DNA from: Clarkia xantiana subsp. parviflora
Taxonomy: Eukaryota; Streptophyta; Magnoliopsida; Myrtales; Onagraceae
Direction of reading: 5' to 3'
Assembly: GCA_036873135.1 (NCBI GenBank)
Contig: JAPTYO010000007.1
Location: forward strand, 2,524,763-2,588,762
Length of the DNA: 64,000 nt
The notes under the pieces were generated by a model. The model was not told the DNA's origin, did no database searches, and saw nothing but the letters and a program-made list of their open reading frames with translations. Made by a program: the position numbers and the translations under genes. Positions 48,199 to 60,000 of this stretch are shown piece after piece; the first letter of the stretch is position 1, and every line of letters starts with the position of its first letter.

Positions 48199-50867
48199 AT
48201 GGCAGTTCCTTCTCCTACTCTCTCAGCCACACCCCATCGGCCGTCACCATCTTTTCTTGTCACTCATCGCCACCTATCCAAGACCGTCACTTCAAGCACC
48301 CTCAACTCACTTCCCAAATTCAGAAGATTCCGGCTTGCGGAAGCTTCGTCTGTTGCTCTCACACATGGCAATTTCAATTTGTCGACCTCCAGAAGATCTT
48401 CGCCACCCAGTGCAGATAATATCTGTTCCAGTCCCAGATTCCTGGAGATGGGTGTTCTGAAGAATTTCTCTCATCGAAGATTTTCTGTGAAATCAATGGG
48501 TTCATCGAGCGCCGACTCTCCAACCCTTCCTCAAAGGGTACATTTTGTTCTAAACTGAACCAGATAGTGCATGCGTATTGATCAGTACTAATCAGTCAGT
48601 GATGCAGCGCAATTTAATCACATGGGTCTTCGTTTTCGAATAGATGATAGGGATTGAACTTACAAAGGCTGAGATTTTGGGACACGAAATGGTTGATTGA
48701 TTTGTTTGGCCAATTGGGTTGATTCATTTTGACTAACAATTGCATCTTGTATGTTCTAAGTAGGTGTTTGGGTTATTGCATTTGGTTGTGTCCCTTGGGA
48801 TAATCCTTGCAATGGACAAATTCTTGAAGAATGCATTTGTTGCAGCAGCAATTAAGTTCCCGAGTGCACTGTTCGGAATGTTCTGTATATTCTCCGTGTT
48901 GGTGATTCTCGATTTGGTTGTCCCTGCAGCAGCTGATTCCCTGATGCAGTTCTTTGAGCCAGCACTTCTGTTCATTCAGAGGTGGCTCCCATTGTTCTAT
49001 GTTCCATCCATGGTGGTTTTGCCCCTCGCTATTAAAGATATCCCAGCTGCTTCTGGACTCAAAATCTGTTTAATCATTGGTAATTAAATTTGACCCTTTT
49101 ACTGAAAATGCAATTTTGTTATTCTCGGTTAGTAAATGTAGGACTCAGTATGATTTAATCTTCAATATACAATAAAAACAACAAATGGTGGTTGCTAACT
49201 TAATAGGACATTTAATTTAACAGCACAATGTTTCTATCCTTTCGTGGTTTGATGCAGCTGGAGGATGGCTAGCTTCACTTAGTGTGGCTGGATATACAGC
49301 AATTGCTGTAAGAAAGCTTGTTAAAACAGAAATGTCAGAGGCAGAGCCAATGGCAAAACCTCCACCCTTCTCGTCAACCGAATTATGGGGCTGGACTGGG
49401 TTTTTTATCACTTCATTTGCAGCTGCATTTTTCTACCCAACGGCTCTTGGGACACATGCCACAACATATCTTCCATTTCTTCTTGCATCCACCGTGTTAG
49501 GCTACATTGTTGGTTCAGGGTAAATGTCAGCAATTAAATTTTTGATATCTTCACTCAGGAGATCAATCGTGTATGCTTTTCCAAAAGGGTAATACCTTAA
49601 AAACCGTCTGCTGAATTTTCTATGTACAGGTTGCCATCTGACGTGAAGAAAGTTTTCCACCCAATCCTTTGTTGCACGTTATTTGCAGATCTAGCAGCAT
49701 TTGCTTTTGGGTATCTTTCCAAGTCAGGGTTGGATCCTATCCTCGGTATGCTATTATCGAAGTTCCTTTATTCCCTTGCCTTCCTTCTGTTACCTGACTT
49801 TCCAGAATTCAACCATCATAGTGAAAAATGGGGTTTCAGTAGTAGGCAATTCAAAAGGATTGATAGTGGCTTCATAAGTTCTTTTGCAATAATAATTTTG
49901 CTTTTCATGTTGGCTTCTTCTTTTGTAAGGTTATCATTAGAATTTATCTAAAAATTTCCTTTTACGAATGTGTACCTTCTAATTGGTAGGATATTACCTT
50001 ACCAAGGCATCATCCAATCCGGGAGCTGGTGATATATTGATGGGCTTTCTGGGATCCGTCATTCTCTCCTTTGCCTTCTCCATGTTCAAGCAGAGAAAGG
50101 TAACATCTTTTTTCATCTACATTTACTGCACAGGAACTACACAGACACCATAAAATTGAGTTTCTCCTATGCTCATTATGTTAGATTGTAATTTTTGGTC
50201 GGAATGACAAAAAGCCATTTCTTTTTAAATTGACAGCTTGTAAAAAGACACGCAGCTGAGATTTTCACATCAGTGATTGTTTCAACTATTTTCTCATTGT
50301 ACTCAACGGCTTTAATGGGACGATTACTCGGATTGGAGTCAACTTTGACCATATCAATCCTCCCCAGATGCATAACCGTGGCACTAGCACTCAGCATTGT
50401 CTCTCTCTTTGAAGGTGCAGTCTTTCTCTATATTATCTATCTCTTTAGCACCTGCTGATTTTCTGAAACCGAGCCTAACTGTTATGAACTAACTACTTAC
50501 AGGTGCCAATTCATCTCTAACCGCTGCTGTTGTAGTGGTAACTGGTCTTGTTGGTGCAAATTTTGTACAAGCAACACTGGATAAACTGAATCTGCGTGAT
50601 CCTATTGCTCGAGGAATAGCAACAGCTTCAAGGTTGATAACAAACAATTAATAAGAATTTGTTCAAGAATCAATTGTTTGTCTAACTAACTGGTATATGA
50701 ATGGTTTTATTTGTAGTGCACATGGACTAGGAACAGCAGCATTGTCTGCAAAGGAACCTGAGGCTCTTCCGTTCTGTGCCATTGCATATGCACTCACCGG
50801 AATATTCGGATCTCTGGTTTGCTCTATTCCGGTCGTGAGGCAAAGTTTGCTTGCCATCGTCGGATGA
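48199..50867 (+). CDS. PLGG1: plastidal glycolate/glycerate translocator 1 (LrgB-like)
   Basis: Eight exons join in frame to 533 aa: 48199-48537, 48764-49079, 49258-49519, 49630-49745, 49990-50099, 50237-50414, 50503-50632 and 50717-50867. The Arabidopsis protein is slightly shorter. The first 110 residues are Ser/Thr/Pro/Arg-rich and fit a chloroplast transit peptide. Membrane segments follow across an LrgA-like first half (LLHLVVSLGIILA ... AVRKLVKTEMSEAEPMAKPPPF) and an LrgB-like second half (GAGDILMGFLGSVILSFAFSMFKQRK, SILPRCITVALALS, AHGLGTAALSAKEPEALPFCAIAYAL). In the inner chloroplast envelope it exchanges glycolate and glycerate in photorespiration. The start is the first ATG giving a transit peptide; the frame is open upstream for a short distance but without family support. 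Confidence 0.95.
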
Positions 50868-51536
50868 AGCACAGAAACCTTAGCTGCATCTTCCTTGTAC
50901 CTATTACCTAGTACTGTGCTTCTCTTCTGTTCTTGTCTTTCATGTATAGTTGATAGTGACGGACCAGATCTGCAGCAGATGGCTGCTGCCTTCTGTTGAG
51001 GTAAATACATGTTCTTTCTTTGCCAATGGAAGCCCAAGTGAAACTTTCACCATTTGGATGTACTTAGCTTGTGGTGTAAATAACACGAGCTTTTAGGCAT
51101 TTCTGATCATTTACTTATTTTACAATTTCCCCTTATTTTTTCCGAATTAAACTAGATGTGCTTAACTTAGTTTCATTCAGAATTAGTGCGTTTATATATA
51201 AAGTGTTGTCCATACACACTAAACAAGGTTTCTTACACTATAAATAATAATATTTTATTTGATAAATTATAGTGATCAATTTATTATATATATATTATGC
51301 CGATTAATTAAACTATTTTTTTGAAAAAATAAAACTTATAAATGTAATTATAAAAAAATTTATTAATCAGACAAATTTTAGGGTTAATATATTTTGCCGA
51401 TGAAATATAATTAAGTTAATAGTTTACATTCTTTACTATCCGAATTTTTATTTTGGTCGGTAAATGTTATATAATTTATGATTAAATACATGAAAAAAAA
51501 TAATAGTATTTATATATTTCGCCAAAGCGTTGTCAC
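50868..51536. other. PLGG1 3' flank and AT-rich spacer
   Basis: Likely 3' UTR for the first 200-300 bases, then AT-rich spacer up to the hAT-like element. No gene is seen. Confidence 0.4.
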
Positions 51537-51904
51537 CAGTGTTATCAGAACCGGACTGGACCGGCGGTCTAACCGGAACCGGACCCCTCCACGGTTCGTT
51601 TTGCTTATTTCCGGAGTATGTAAGCGAACCCGGTTCTGAAGTCTGGTTTTCACCGAACCGGCTGGTTTTGGGCGAACCGGGCGGTTCACCGATTCGCGGG
51701 TTCGGACTCCTTTCATTAAAAAAAAAAATTAGGGTTAACTTACAGAGAGGCAGGCCCCGATCCGGACTAAAACCTACAGAAGAGTTAACTTACAAAGAGG
51801 CTCTACAAATCTGCATTTTTTTACTAAAACCAGTCGGACCGGGTCCGACCGGCCAAACCGGTGGCCCTGCCGGTTCAGGCCCCGGTCCGGTTCTGATAAC
51901 ACTG
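51537..51904. mobile_element. 368-bp hAT-like MITE with 8-bp target duplication
   Basis: The termini CAGTGTTATCAGAACCGG and CCGGTTCTGATAACACTG are perfect inverted repeats. The flanking 8-bp duplication is GTTGTCAC, at 51529-51536 and 51905-51912. The interior is rich in CCGG(A/T)CCGG and GGCGGTTC words. The open frame that crosses it is a composition effect, not a gene. Confidence 0.88.
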
Positions 51905-52237
51905 GTTGTCACATTATGTGACGTTTTACATAAACACTTAATAGAAAAAGTTAACGGATGGTCAAAAATCCTATTCACAAAACAGAAGGAACCATCTGAC
52001 TATATATACGAAAATATTTGGAGTACCAATCAATCACATAAGCCGAAATGTACTACCTCCTCATCACCACGAAATAGAATTGATGAAAAGAAACGAAATA
52101 TATATGGATATATAAATATATTTTTTTAAATCTTTATTATGCTTCTCAATTTTCGCAAAGAAAAATGGAATAAACATGCAATAGACATTACATATATCAT
52201 TAGCAGAGAAAGATACGTTAATTATTCAGTTAGCTAG

Positions 52238-52468
52238 CTAGTGACCACGTCCTCCGGGTGCTGGACCTGTATCAAGAAGTCGAGTATAATTACTATTAGA
52301 TGATGAAAATGATGGTGTTGTAGGTAATTTGTTTGCTGCAGATTCACTATTAACCACAGCAGTTATTTGCTTGACAGCACCGCCCAATTCTCGTGCCCCA
52401 CTGCAGAAAGAACAACTCAACACCACCAACGCAAAAACCAAAACGAAACTCATTCTCAATGATACCAT
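52238..52468 (-). CDS. secreted PIP/PIPL-like signalling peptide precursor
   Basis: A 76-aa single-exon frame. Residues 1-24 form a hydrophobic signal peptide ending SFCSGA. A variable middle follows, then the C-terminus RLLDTGPAPGGRGH. This ending resembles the SGPSxxGxGH core of PAMP-induced secreted peptides (PIP/PIPL), whose mature peptides are released from the C-terminus and perceived by leucine-rich-repeat receptor kinases in defence and development. Here Ser is replaced by Thr and the second Ser by Ala, so it is an atypical member. The CEP family, which also ends in GxGH, is the main alternative. Two starts are possible (52468 and 52453). A TATA box (TATAAATAG) lies at 52546-52554. 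Confidence 0.7.
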   Translation of the reverse strand: MVSLRMSFVLVFALVVLSCSFCSGARELGGAVKQITAVVNSESAANKLPTTPSFSSSNSNYTRLLDTGPAPGGRGH

Positions 52469-52545
52469 CTTTAATTTAGACTAGTGATTTATACGCAGCT
52501 GCTATGCTATATATGAATGATTATCTGTCAACACCAGCATGCTGC

Positions 52546-52554
52546 TATTTATAA
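52546..52554 (-). promoter_or_regulatory. TATA box of the PIP-like gene
   Basis: TATAAATAG on the minus strand about 80 bases before the ATG at 52468, a normal spacing for a plant gene with a leader of about 50 bases. Confidence 0.6.
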
Positions 52555-52559
52555 TGTGG

Positions 52560-54957
52560 CTTCTCTTAGATTGAGACAAATGAATTATTGACAACACTAT
52601 CTCTAGGGTTCCCTTGAATTACATTATTGAAAATACTGTATCTCTAGATTTCCTTTTTTTTTTTTTTTTTTTAAAAATTTTTTAAAGATAGATAATAGCT
52701 TTACATAATTTCTTATTTATTTTAAATATATATAAACTAAAAGACTGTAGGCAAAAAATAATAATACTAAAAGAGTGTATGCTTCTTATTTTCTAATTAA
52801 ATTTATGATTATTTAAATAAATTAGAAATATATAATGTAATATCTCACTACTAGAAAGACATTTATATCTTTTTACGCATGAAAAAAATAGTTAGTCAAT
52901 AAGAATATCATATTAAAATATGTAACTACTTAAAATAAAATAAAATACAAAACTACTACACGTATATAATAACACTTTAATTTATACAGTTCTATTTTAT
53001 TTGAATAACTTACGCAACAAATGACATGACTACCAAGAGAATGATGAAAGTTAAACTGAAAAGGATGATAACTTCCAGTATGAAATTTACAATACTAGAA
53101 TCAGAGGGTATAACTATCTTCAGTATAATTATGAGGACGAGTTTGGACTTTTCCCTTCAATCACAATCAATCAATGAATTCGATCCAAGACCTAATTTTT
53201 GGGGAACAGTTGGTGTTGGTGCAGAAGGGAAACGCGGTTCTGGAATTGCCAGTCGCAGTTTGTAGTTTGATTCTGCTTTCCAAGTGTACGCTTCCAAAAA
53301 TATTGCTCTTCCAGGTAAGCGAAGAACAGTTTCTTTCTTTGTGCTGTAATCCAGTAACAATGGCGGAAATAACATCAAATTTCGAACCTCTTGAATGCAT
53401 AATGATAATCTCTATTTGTTTTGTTGTTTTAATTTCTGAATAACGTTTCGTTAAGTAATCCTTTTGTTCTAGTTGATGATGCACGACTCTTATTTTGGGT
53501 TGTTATGAATAATCTGCTCCAAACTCACTTGTACTGTCCAATATTACAAGGTGGCTGTCATGAATTATAATATTTCTGTTCATCATGATTGGTTGCATGA
53601 TATTGATGTTATTAGAATATTGCTAGAGCGGTCGAACAAGTGGAAATCTGTCGCAACCACTTGGTAGATGCTCTCCAAACTGTTAGCTGAATTCCAGGTC
53701 ATGTTTCTGAGGTTCGTGACACTATTGGTATAGTTAAAAGACTTAAAAAACTTATTCTTGTAAGTACAAGCTATTATGCCGAAGGGAAAATAGATATATA
53801 GGATTTGGTAATAGTGGAATAAATCTTTCAGGGGCAAGTTGAGGAAGAGCATGTAAAGTTTAAGGAGAATAGATTGTACAAATTACAAAAAAAATAAATC
53901 AATTTCACAACAAATAAATAAATAGCTTACTAGAAACTTGAGCATATAGAAGATTGACAGTTTGTAGCTCCCATTCTTGTAATCCCTGTGATGTGCACAT
54001 TGATTTTACTTGTCATAAGGTGGCCTTTTGTTTACTTTAGATGATAGAAGTGCATTAGTTTTGTCTGTTTCTTTAGGAAGGACAGTCTGCTTTTTCTGAG
54101 TTATTTATTTACATGTTATTTATTGAGATTTTGCTGACCTGCAACAAGTTTTCCTGCTCCCTGATCTCCTTTTCTCGGAAATCCTGCGTCTAGATAGCAA
54201 AAATGTGTCATCTAGACAAGTTTCTGTGGTCTTTCTACTATTGTGTGAGGTTGGTTATATCTGAACTTTAACTAAGGTAAATCCTCTTCAGGCTTCCTTA
54301 TCTGTCTTCACTGCATCAGTTCACTGTAGCACATAGTAAGGCATAACTGTAAGAAATGAATCTTAGTTAGAGTCTTGACTCATTTGCTCGAGAGAATCCT
54401 CGTGTACTCTGAGTGGAGGTTTGGAGATTGAGAGATGGGTTGTAGAGAAATCTGAACAATTTTAGAATATTAGGAACTTGAGGAGATAAAGGATTGTCAC
54501 CTTGTAGCTTCCATTGGTATAATAAACTGCATCCATGGTTTTACTAGTCATAATGTATTCATGTGGATTTGCTCTGATTTTTTTCGGTGTCTTTTTGTTT
54601 TTTGTTCTTTTGAAATGAACATGTGCTTTTTGTGGGTTATTTACGTGTTGCACTTTGATAATTTACCGAACCTGCAACATCTTTTCCTGTGGCTTGATCT
54701 CCTTATCTTGTAAAATGATGCATCTAGATAGCAAAAATGTGATATAGTATCTAAAAAAGAGTCATGTGTTTGTCTTCTTATATTAAAATATGGAAATAAA
54801 TGCTGCTTAAAGATCAAGTTACATTTGAACCTTAACCAATGTACATGTTTTTTTAGCTTCCCGGTGCTTCTGCATTGCATAAGATCATTCCAACCAAGGA
54901 CTTAACTAGAAATGAGGATGCAGTCCGAGCTGAATCTTATATAGACGCATTTGCAGT
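52560..54957. other. region upstream of the BPC-like gene
   Basis: No complete gene is supported. A short open piece near 53157-53312 ends at a plausible donor (CTTCCAG|GTAAGC). Another near 53617-53685 reads NIARAVEQVEICRNHLVDAL, and 54858-54959 reads LPGASALHKIIPTKDL. These may be exons or UTR of the BPC-like transcript or remains of an older gene. Two diverged direct repeats lie at about 53930-54300 and 54470-54870. Confidence 0.4.
53930..54870. repeat. pair of diverged direct repeats
   Basis: The segment from about 53930 to 54300 and the one from about 54470 to 54870 share a collinear order of words, among them GATTGTCACCTTGTAGCTTCCATT-like, AACCTGCAACA...CTTTTCCTG, TGATCTCCTT and ATCTAGATAGCAAAAATGTG. 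This is an old tandem duplication of noncoding sequence with an offset of about 530 bases. Confidence 0.6.
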
Positions 54958-54972
54958 GTGAGTTTCGTGGAG

Positions 54973-55683
54973 ATGGAGACATATGTTGACAAAAAGGACA
55001 TGAGTCCCGAACCTCCTGCTGAGTCATCTGCTTCGTATGGCCCCTGGTTTTATGGAAGAAATATGTTGGCTGCTCCAAAATTCTTCCCAAGTTCGCTTCA
55101 GTTCGCTCAGTATCACCCAGAATCAGCTATATCTGTTCATCCAATATGCACAGTTGCTCCCACTCCGGAGAGAACAACTGAGGCTGAGACAAAAGATGCA
55201 ACATTGCAAGGGAAACACTTCTCATTGGGGGATTTGAATCAAACCAATCCTGAGATTTTAAACATCAAGCAACCGAAAACTAGCAAGAAGAAGAAGAAGA
55301 AGGCTAGTGGTGCAGAAAAGAGTAATCCGGAAATAGGAAGACGAGTCAGGAAAGACTTGGAAATTGCGAATGCGATCACAAACTTTGATCTGTCTATTGT
55401 ACCTCCCCCTTATTGTTCTTGTACTGGAGTGGCTAGGCTATGTCATAAATGGGGAGGGGGTTCATGGCAATCCTCATGCTGCACTAACAGCATATCACAA
55501 TACCCTCTTCCGCCTCGACCATCAAGACCAGGTTCACGAATCTCTGGGAGGAAGATGACCCACGGAGCGTATATAAAGGTCCTGTTGAAACTTGCAGCTG
55601 AAGGCTATGATCTAACACACGCTGTTGACTTGAAGGATCACTGGTCGAGAATCGGTACTAACCAGTTTGTTACGATTAAGTAG
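54973..55683 (+). CDS. divergent BASIC PENTACYSTEINE (BBR/BPC) GAGA-binding factor
   Basis: A 236-aa frame from the ATG at 54973 (open a little further upstream, to an acceptor-like TTTGCAG at 54956). The C-terminal 100 residues match the BPC DNA-binding domain: five Cys in CSCTG, RLCHKW and SSCC, then YPLP, GRKMTHGAY, LAAEGYDL, DLKDHW and a closing GTNQFVTIK. A Lys-rich nuclear-localisation-like KTSKKKKKK lies in the middle. These nuclear factors bind GA-rich DNA and recruit Polycomb or homeotic regulators. The protein lacks a group II coiled coil and resembles the shorter group I layout. It is divergent: CHKWGGGSW where the family has CYKWG-GGW, and HWSRIGTN where it has HWA-HGTN. It may be a fast-evolving paralog; further 5' exons cannot be excluded. 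Confidence 0.8.
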   Translation: METYVDKKDMSPEPPAESSASYGPWFYGRNMLAAPKFFPSSLQFAQYHPESAISVHPICTVAPTPERTTEAETKDATLQGKHFSLGDLNQTNPEILNIKQPKTSKKKKKKASGAEKSNPEIGRRVRKDLEIANAITNFDLSIVPPPYCSCTGVARLCHKWGGGSWQSSCCTNSISQYPLPPRPSRPGSRISGRKMTHGAYIKVLLKLAAEGYDLTHAVDLKDHWSRIGTNQFVTIK

Positions 55684-55988
55684 AGAAAGCGAGGCAGAAA
55701 GAAATTAGGACTTGTGAGAGGTCAGTATTATATAACTTCATATCAATGTATCTTATGCTGGTATATCTTTATACTGCTGCTACTGCAAGTTTTTTTTTTT
55801 TTTTGTTGGGTTTGCTCTTCATGGTGACATGTAATGTAGGAGGATGTATGTAAGTTGCCTTGTTTTTAGTTTGGGAACTTTGTTAGAAATGGAAAATGTG
55901 TTAGGTTAGGCTCAATGGTAATTCAATGTGAATGAGTAGTTTACGAATGACTTACATTGGCACGGTTACATGTTGAATTTTGAGACAA

Positions 55989-56918
55989 TATTTTTTTTTT
56001 TCATACTTTTAGTGCAATACGTTTGGGACATGTTTTCTTTTAGTGCATCCGTTATTTTATTCCGTTAAGTATCCACATACAAGTCAAGTGATTTCCAGTA
56101 ACTTCTATTTTGCTCACTTTAGTTCCTAATATTTTCTCCGATTAGGCACTCTTCCTCTAATTACCACCCATGTTCTCCGTCAACCATCATGGTAGTCGCC
56201 GGTGACCTTTAAACCCTTAAATCAGGCCGGAGAACATGGGCGGTGGCCGAAATAAGAATGGCTAACCGGAGAAAATATTAGTGATTAAAATGAGTAAAAT
56301 AAAAAGGGAAAACAACATAAATGGTCCTCGAACTTTACACATTTTTCTATCTACGTCCTTGAACTTTAATTTTTTCTGTTGAGGTAGTTGAACTCATAAA
56401 ACTCATTATGTTATAGTCATGTTGTTAAATTTTATTACTAATTGTGGTGATAAGACGCTAATTAGACGAAAAATTGATGTTATGGACAAGCTGACATGAC
56501 ATGTTTAGGGTCACATCATATTTTTCAATATATATCAATAGCTAGAAAATAAATAAATGAATAAATACAGGAAAAAAACCAAAAGAACATGAAACTGAAA
56601 GACACTAAACATGATGTGACCATAAGCAATGACACGCCAGCTTGTCCATGTCAGTATTTTTTGCTTAATCAGCATCTAATCAACACAATTAACAGTAAAG
56701 TTTAACGACTGGACTGTAGCAGAATAAATTTGATAAGTTCAAGTACATCAATAGAAAAAAATAAAGTTCAATGACAGAGATAGAAAAATGAATAAAGTTC
56801 GGGGACTATTTATGTTGTTTTCCCAAATAAAAATTAGGGGAAGTCATGTGAGTAACGACTCATTAACAGATCACCAAAAGTTAACATCATTTTTCATTAA
56901 AAGTATGAAAAAAAATAT
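55989..56918. mobile_element. outer foldback element carrying a nested MITE
   Basis: The left arm (from about 55989, TTTTTTTCATACTTTTA) and right arm (to about 56918) are inverted copies. Deeper pairs include TAATATTTTCTCCG (near 56129) with CGGAGAAAATATTA (near 56267) and CAAGTGATTTCC with GGAAGTCATGTG. The right arm aligns only if 56306-56824 and one target duplication are removed, which proves nesting. Exact termini and target site are uncertain. Confidence 0.65.
56306..56824. mobile_element. 519-bp Mutator-like foldback MITE, nested
   Basis: The termini GGGAAAACAACATAAAT and ATTTATGTTGTTTTCCC are perfect inverted repeats, and imperfect pairing continues for roughly 90 bases. It is flanked by a 9-bp target duplication AAATAAAAA at 56297-56305 and 56825-56833. 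GGG/CCC termini and 9-10 bp duplications are shared with the element in PLR copy 2. No coding frame. Confidence 0.88.
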
Positions 56919-57049
56919 ATTATGAACACTTATTAACCTAATAATTGTACCATAGAGACATTGTATGATATCATATAATAATCATAACATAGACAACACG
57001 ATTTGGAAGGGGATTAGGATACATTCAATCCATACTAGCTATAGTTAAG

Positions 57050-60000
57050 TTAAGCTAAGCTAGGAACAAGACGCAAAGGAAGCTTCTTCCTCAAGGAAAC
57101 CCCATACTGCTCTTCCATATCCAACTCCCCATCCCCATCAGGAACCCTCCACCTAAACGTTTTCACAAGTGACCCCACCATCAGATGAACCATCCGAACT
57201 CCCAACGGCCACCCCGGACACAGCCTCCGCCCCGCCCCAAACGGAATATACTCAAAATCCCGACCTTTATAGTCCACACCGGACCCCACGAACCGCTCGG
57301 GCCGAAACGAGGTGGGATCGGGCCAGTGGGTCGGGTCCCGAGAGATGGCCCACGCGTTGACTAGGACCTGGATGCCCTTTGGGATTGTATATCCACCGCT
57401 GATCTCAACTTCAGCCCTGGACTTGTAAGGCAGCAGAAGTGGGACCGCTGGGTGGAGTCTCATCGTCTCTTTGACAATGGCTTGTAGGTATGGGAGGTTG
57501 TCTATGTCGGATTCACGGACGGGTCGGTCGGGACCGATGACTTGGTCTACTTCTTGTCGGGCCTTGTGGAGTGTTTCCGGATTCTTCATCAGCTCCGCCA
57601 TTGCCCATTCTGTTGTAATTGCTGACGTGTCGCTTCCAGCGATGAATAGGTCCTGTAGAGTGGGACTAATAATTAAATATTGGCTAGCGTGGATTAAATG
57701 TGTTGTCTAATCATATTCCAGTCTGGACAAAAGATATCGATAATTCAGTATGCTGTATGCACCATGCATATCACGTTTTCTAGAATTTATAAAATAATGC
57801 TAATAATGTAATGTACAAAAGCAATCATGGTGCCTATAGATTATAGAGAACGTACGTGTTTCTGTAGGATTCACACAATCTAACGCGTTTGGAAAGTGTT
57901 GGATTGTCCTTTAGATTTCCACCAAAATTAATACTGTCTCGTTCGACTTCATATTTTAAAATATGTATTATTATCTATTTTCCATTAAAACTAAATAATG
58001 GTATTGTCGGCATTTATTTTAAAATATTTAATAGTTTCCATATAATTTTAATAGAAAAGGGGTAGTAACACATGTTTTTTTTTTTAATACACAAAAAAAA
58101 CTTAAATCAATAAAGTAGTGATTTGATGCAAATGTAAGGTATACTAGTACTAATCTAACGTTTTTCGGGGTACTAGATAGATTTAGAGACATTCAAATTT
58201 TAGGTGAAGGGCTTAAATCGTTTTTCGTTATTAGGGTTAATTAGTCAAAGAATAGATAAAAGGTGGATGATCTGTTTAAAGTCATTTCAAATTTCAAATT
58301 ACCATAAAATATATTGTTTATAATCTTATTATTAAGATGTAATCAAAGCGCACAAGTTTTATTCCCGGTGACATCGTTTTAAATATAAAAAAAATATTAC
58401 ATTCTATTAAATAGAGTTTGAAACCTATCATGTTTAGACCCAATTGATGTCGACCGAGATGACCCATTATATTAAGACTCAGTTGAGATCGACCGAGGTA
58501 ACCGGGATGAAAACTCGACCCAAGGTGAGGTCAATGTTAAGGTAACCAGATGATGTTAATATGTAACATAAGAGTGTTCTGAACACCTTTAACCATAGAC
58601 TACAAGTTCATACTTATAATTGAGGTGCACATCTTATAATAAACTAATTCTAGAATTTGTGCCAATTGCAATAAAATTGGTAATGGCCTTTTATATATAG
58701 CTAGAGTTAACCCCTTGAGCTGTTAGTTTGGTTGGTACCTATGTTTACTGCACAACATCTATGCCTAGGTTGCTTGGTGGTGAGTCTCTATCTACCAAAT
58801 GGAGAAAACAAAACAAATGGTTAGGTGTTAGTTAGGTCCACTAAAAAGTTGCCATCACTATTGTCTATTTCAATACGAAATTGTATAAAAGCATAAACCT
58901 TCTACACAAGATCATGGGAAGTTTGCATCTTGGTTTTTCTTTCCTACCGGTGTCGTGAGATGTTTTAAAGAGGTCCAACATTTTTACTTCACGTCTAAAA
59001 TAGTCTTAACTTATACCAAATTGATATCTAAGTTGTAAAATATTATCATAAATATTTTCCATTCACAACATTATCAGAGCAATGTGTATAAACGGGATAA
59101 CAACATCACCTTATTATCAGTATTTTTATTAAGATACTAGATTTATTTATTTATAAATAAAAATATATATTGAAGTATTGAACTCTCATTATTATAGTGT
59201 AAGACTTTTTATTTTGTATAAGACATTAAGAACATATTATTATTTTGTAATATCTCAATCAATTTTAAATTTTAGATCTTTTGACTTGAAGATAAATTTT
59301 GTAAATTTTATTATTTAGCTCCATTTTGATAGACTATAAAATTTAATTACTCTAATTTATGTCTTATGGGAGATTCAATATGGAAAGAGCTGTGATAGAA
59401 GTTCCGAGAGAACATTCCTACATATTCCGACTTCTAGGGTTGTTACAACTTGTAAATTGTAAATTGTTACAACTTTTAGGGTTGTTTAACTACACAGACA
59501 TATCGGAATATATCGGATTGTTTCAGTCGGAACTTCTAAAATATCTGATATGGAAAAGTATGTAAATTATACAATATGCTTGAAAAAATGACGATTTTTT
59601 AAACCAACATGATTTAAAATGTACGATATATTTCGAAACAACACAGTTAACTGATAGAAAGCGGGAACTTATATTAATTATGAAGAGATAAGTAAGTATA
59701 CTTACCAAGAACAAAGGCTTAATTGTTTGACGATTGAAACCTGATCCTTCCTCTTGGCACAAGTCAAGAAGCACATCCAAGAAATCACCTTTCTTTGAAT
59801 CACCACCACCAGCCACCACTTTTCGTTGCTCCAAACGCTTCTCTATGATGTCATCAAAGATCTGATGCAGCCTCAGGTACGACACTTTAATGTGCCGTTT
59901 AATCCCCTGCAAATCGAACCGCCGGAGCACCGGAAAGTAGTCGGAAAAGTTTATCTTCCCTGCGTCCTCCATGATCCGCCACACCACATCCTTGAACTCC

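Noticed and set aside
51530..52129. A 199-residue open frame spanning the hAT-like element
   Set aside because: It begins inside the element's inverted repeat, is rich in Gly/Pro/Arg from CCGG repeats, and has no family resemblance. The inverted frame on the other strand is equally open.
53026..53443. Open pieces upstream of the BPC-like gene considered as a separate gene
   Set aside because: Frames are short and overlapping, with no recognisable domain. One plausible donor site is not enough to call a gene, though they might be exons of the BPC-like transcript.
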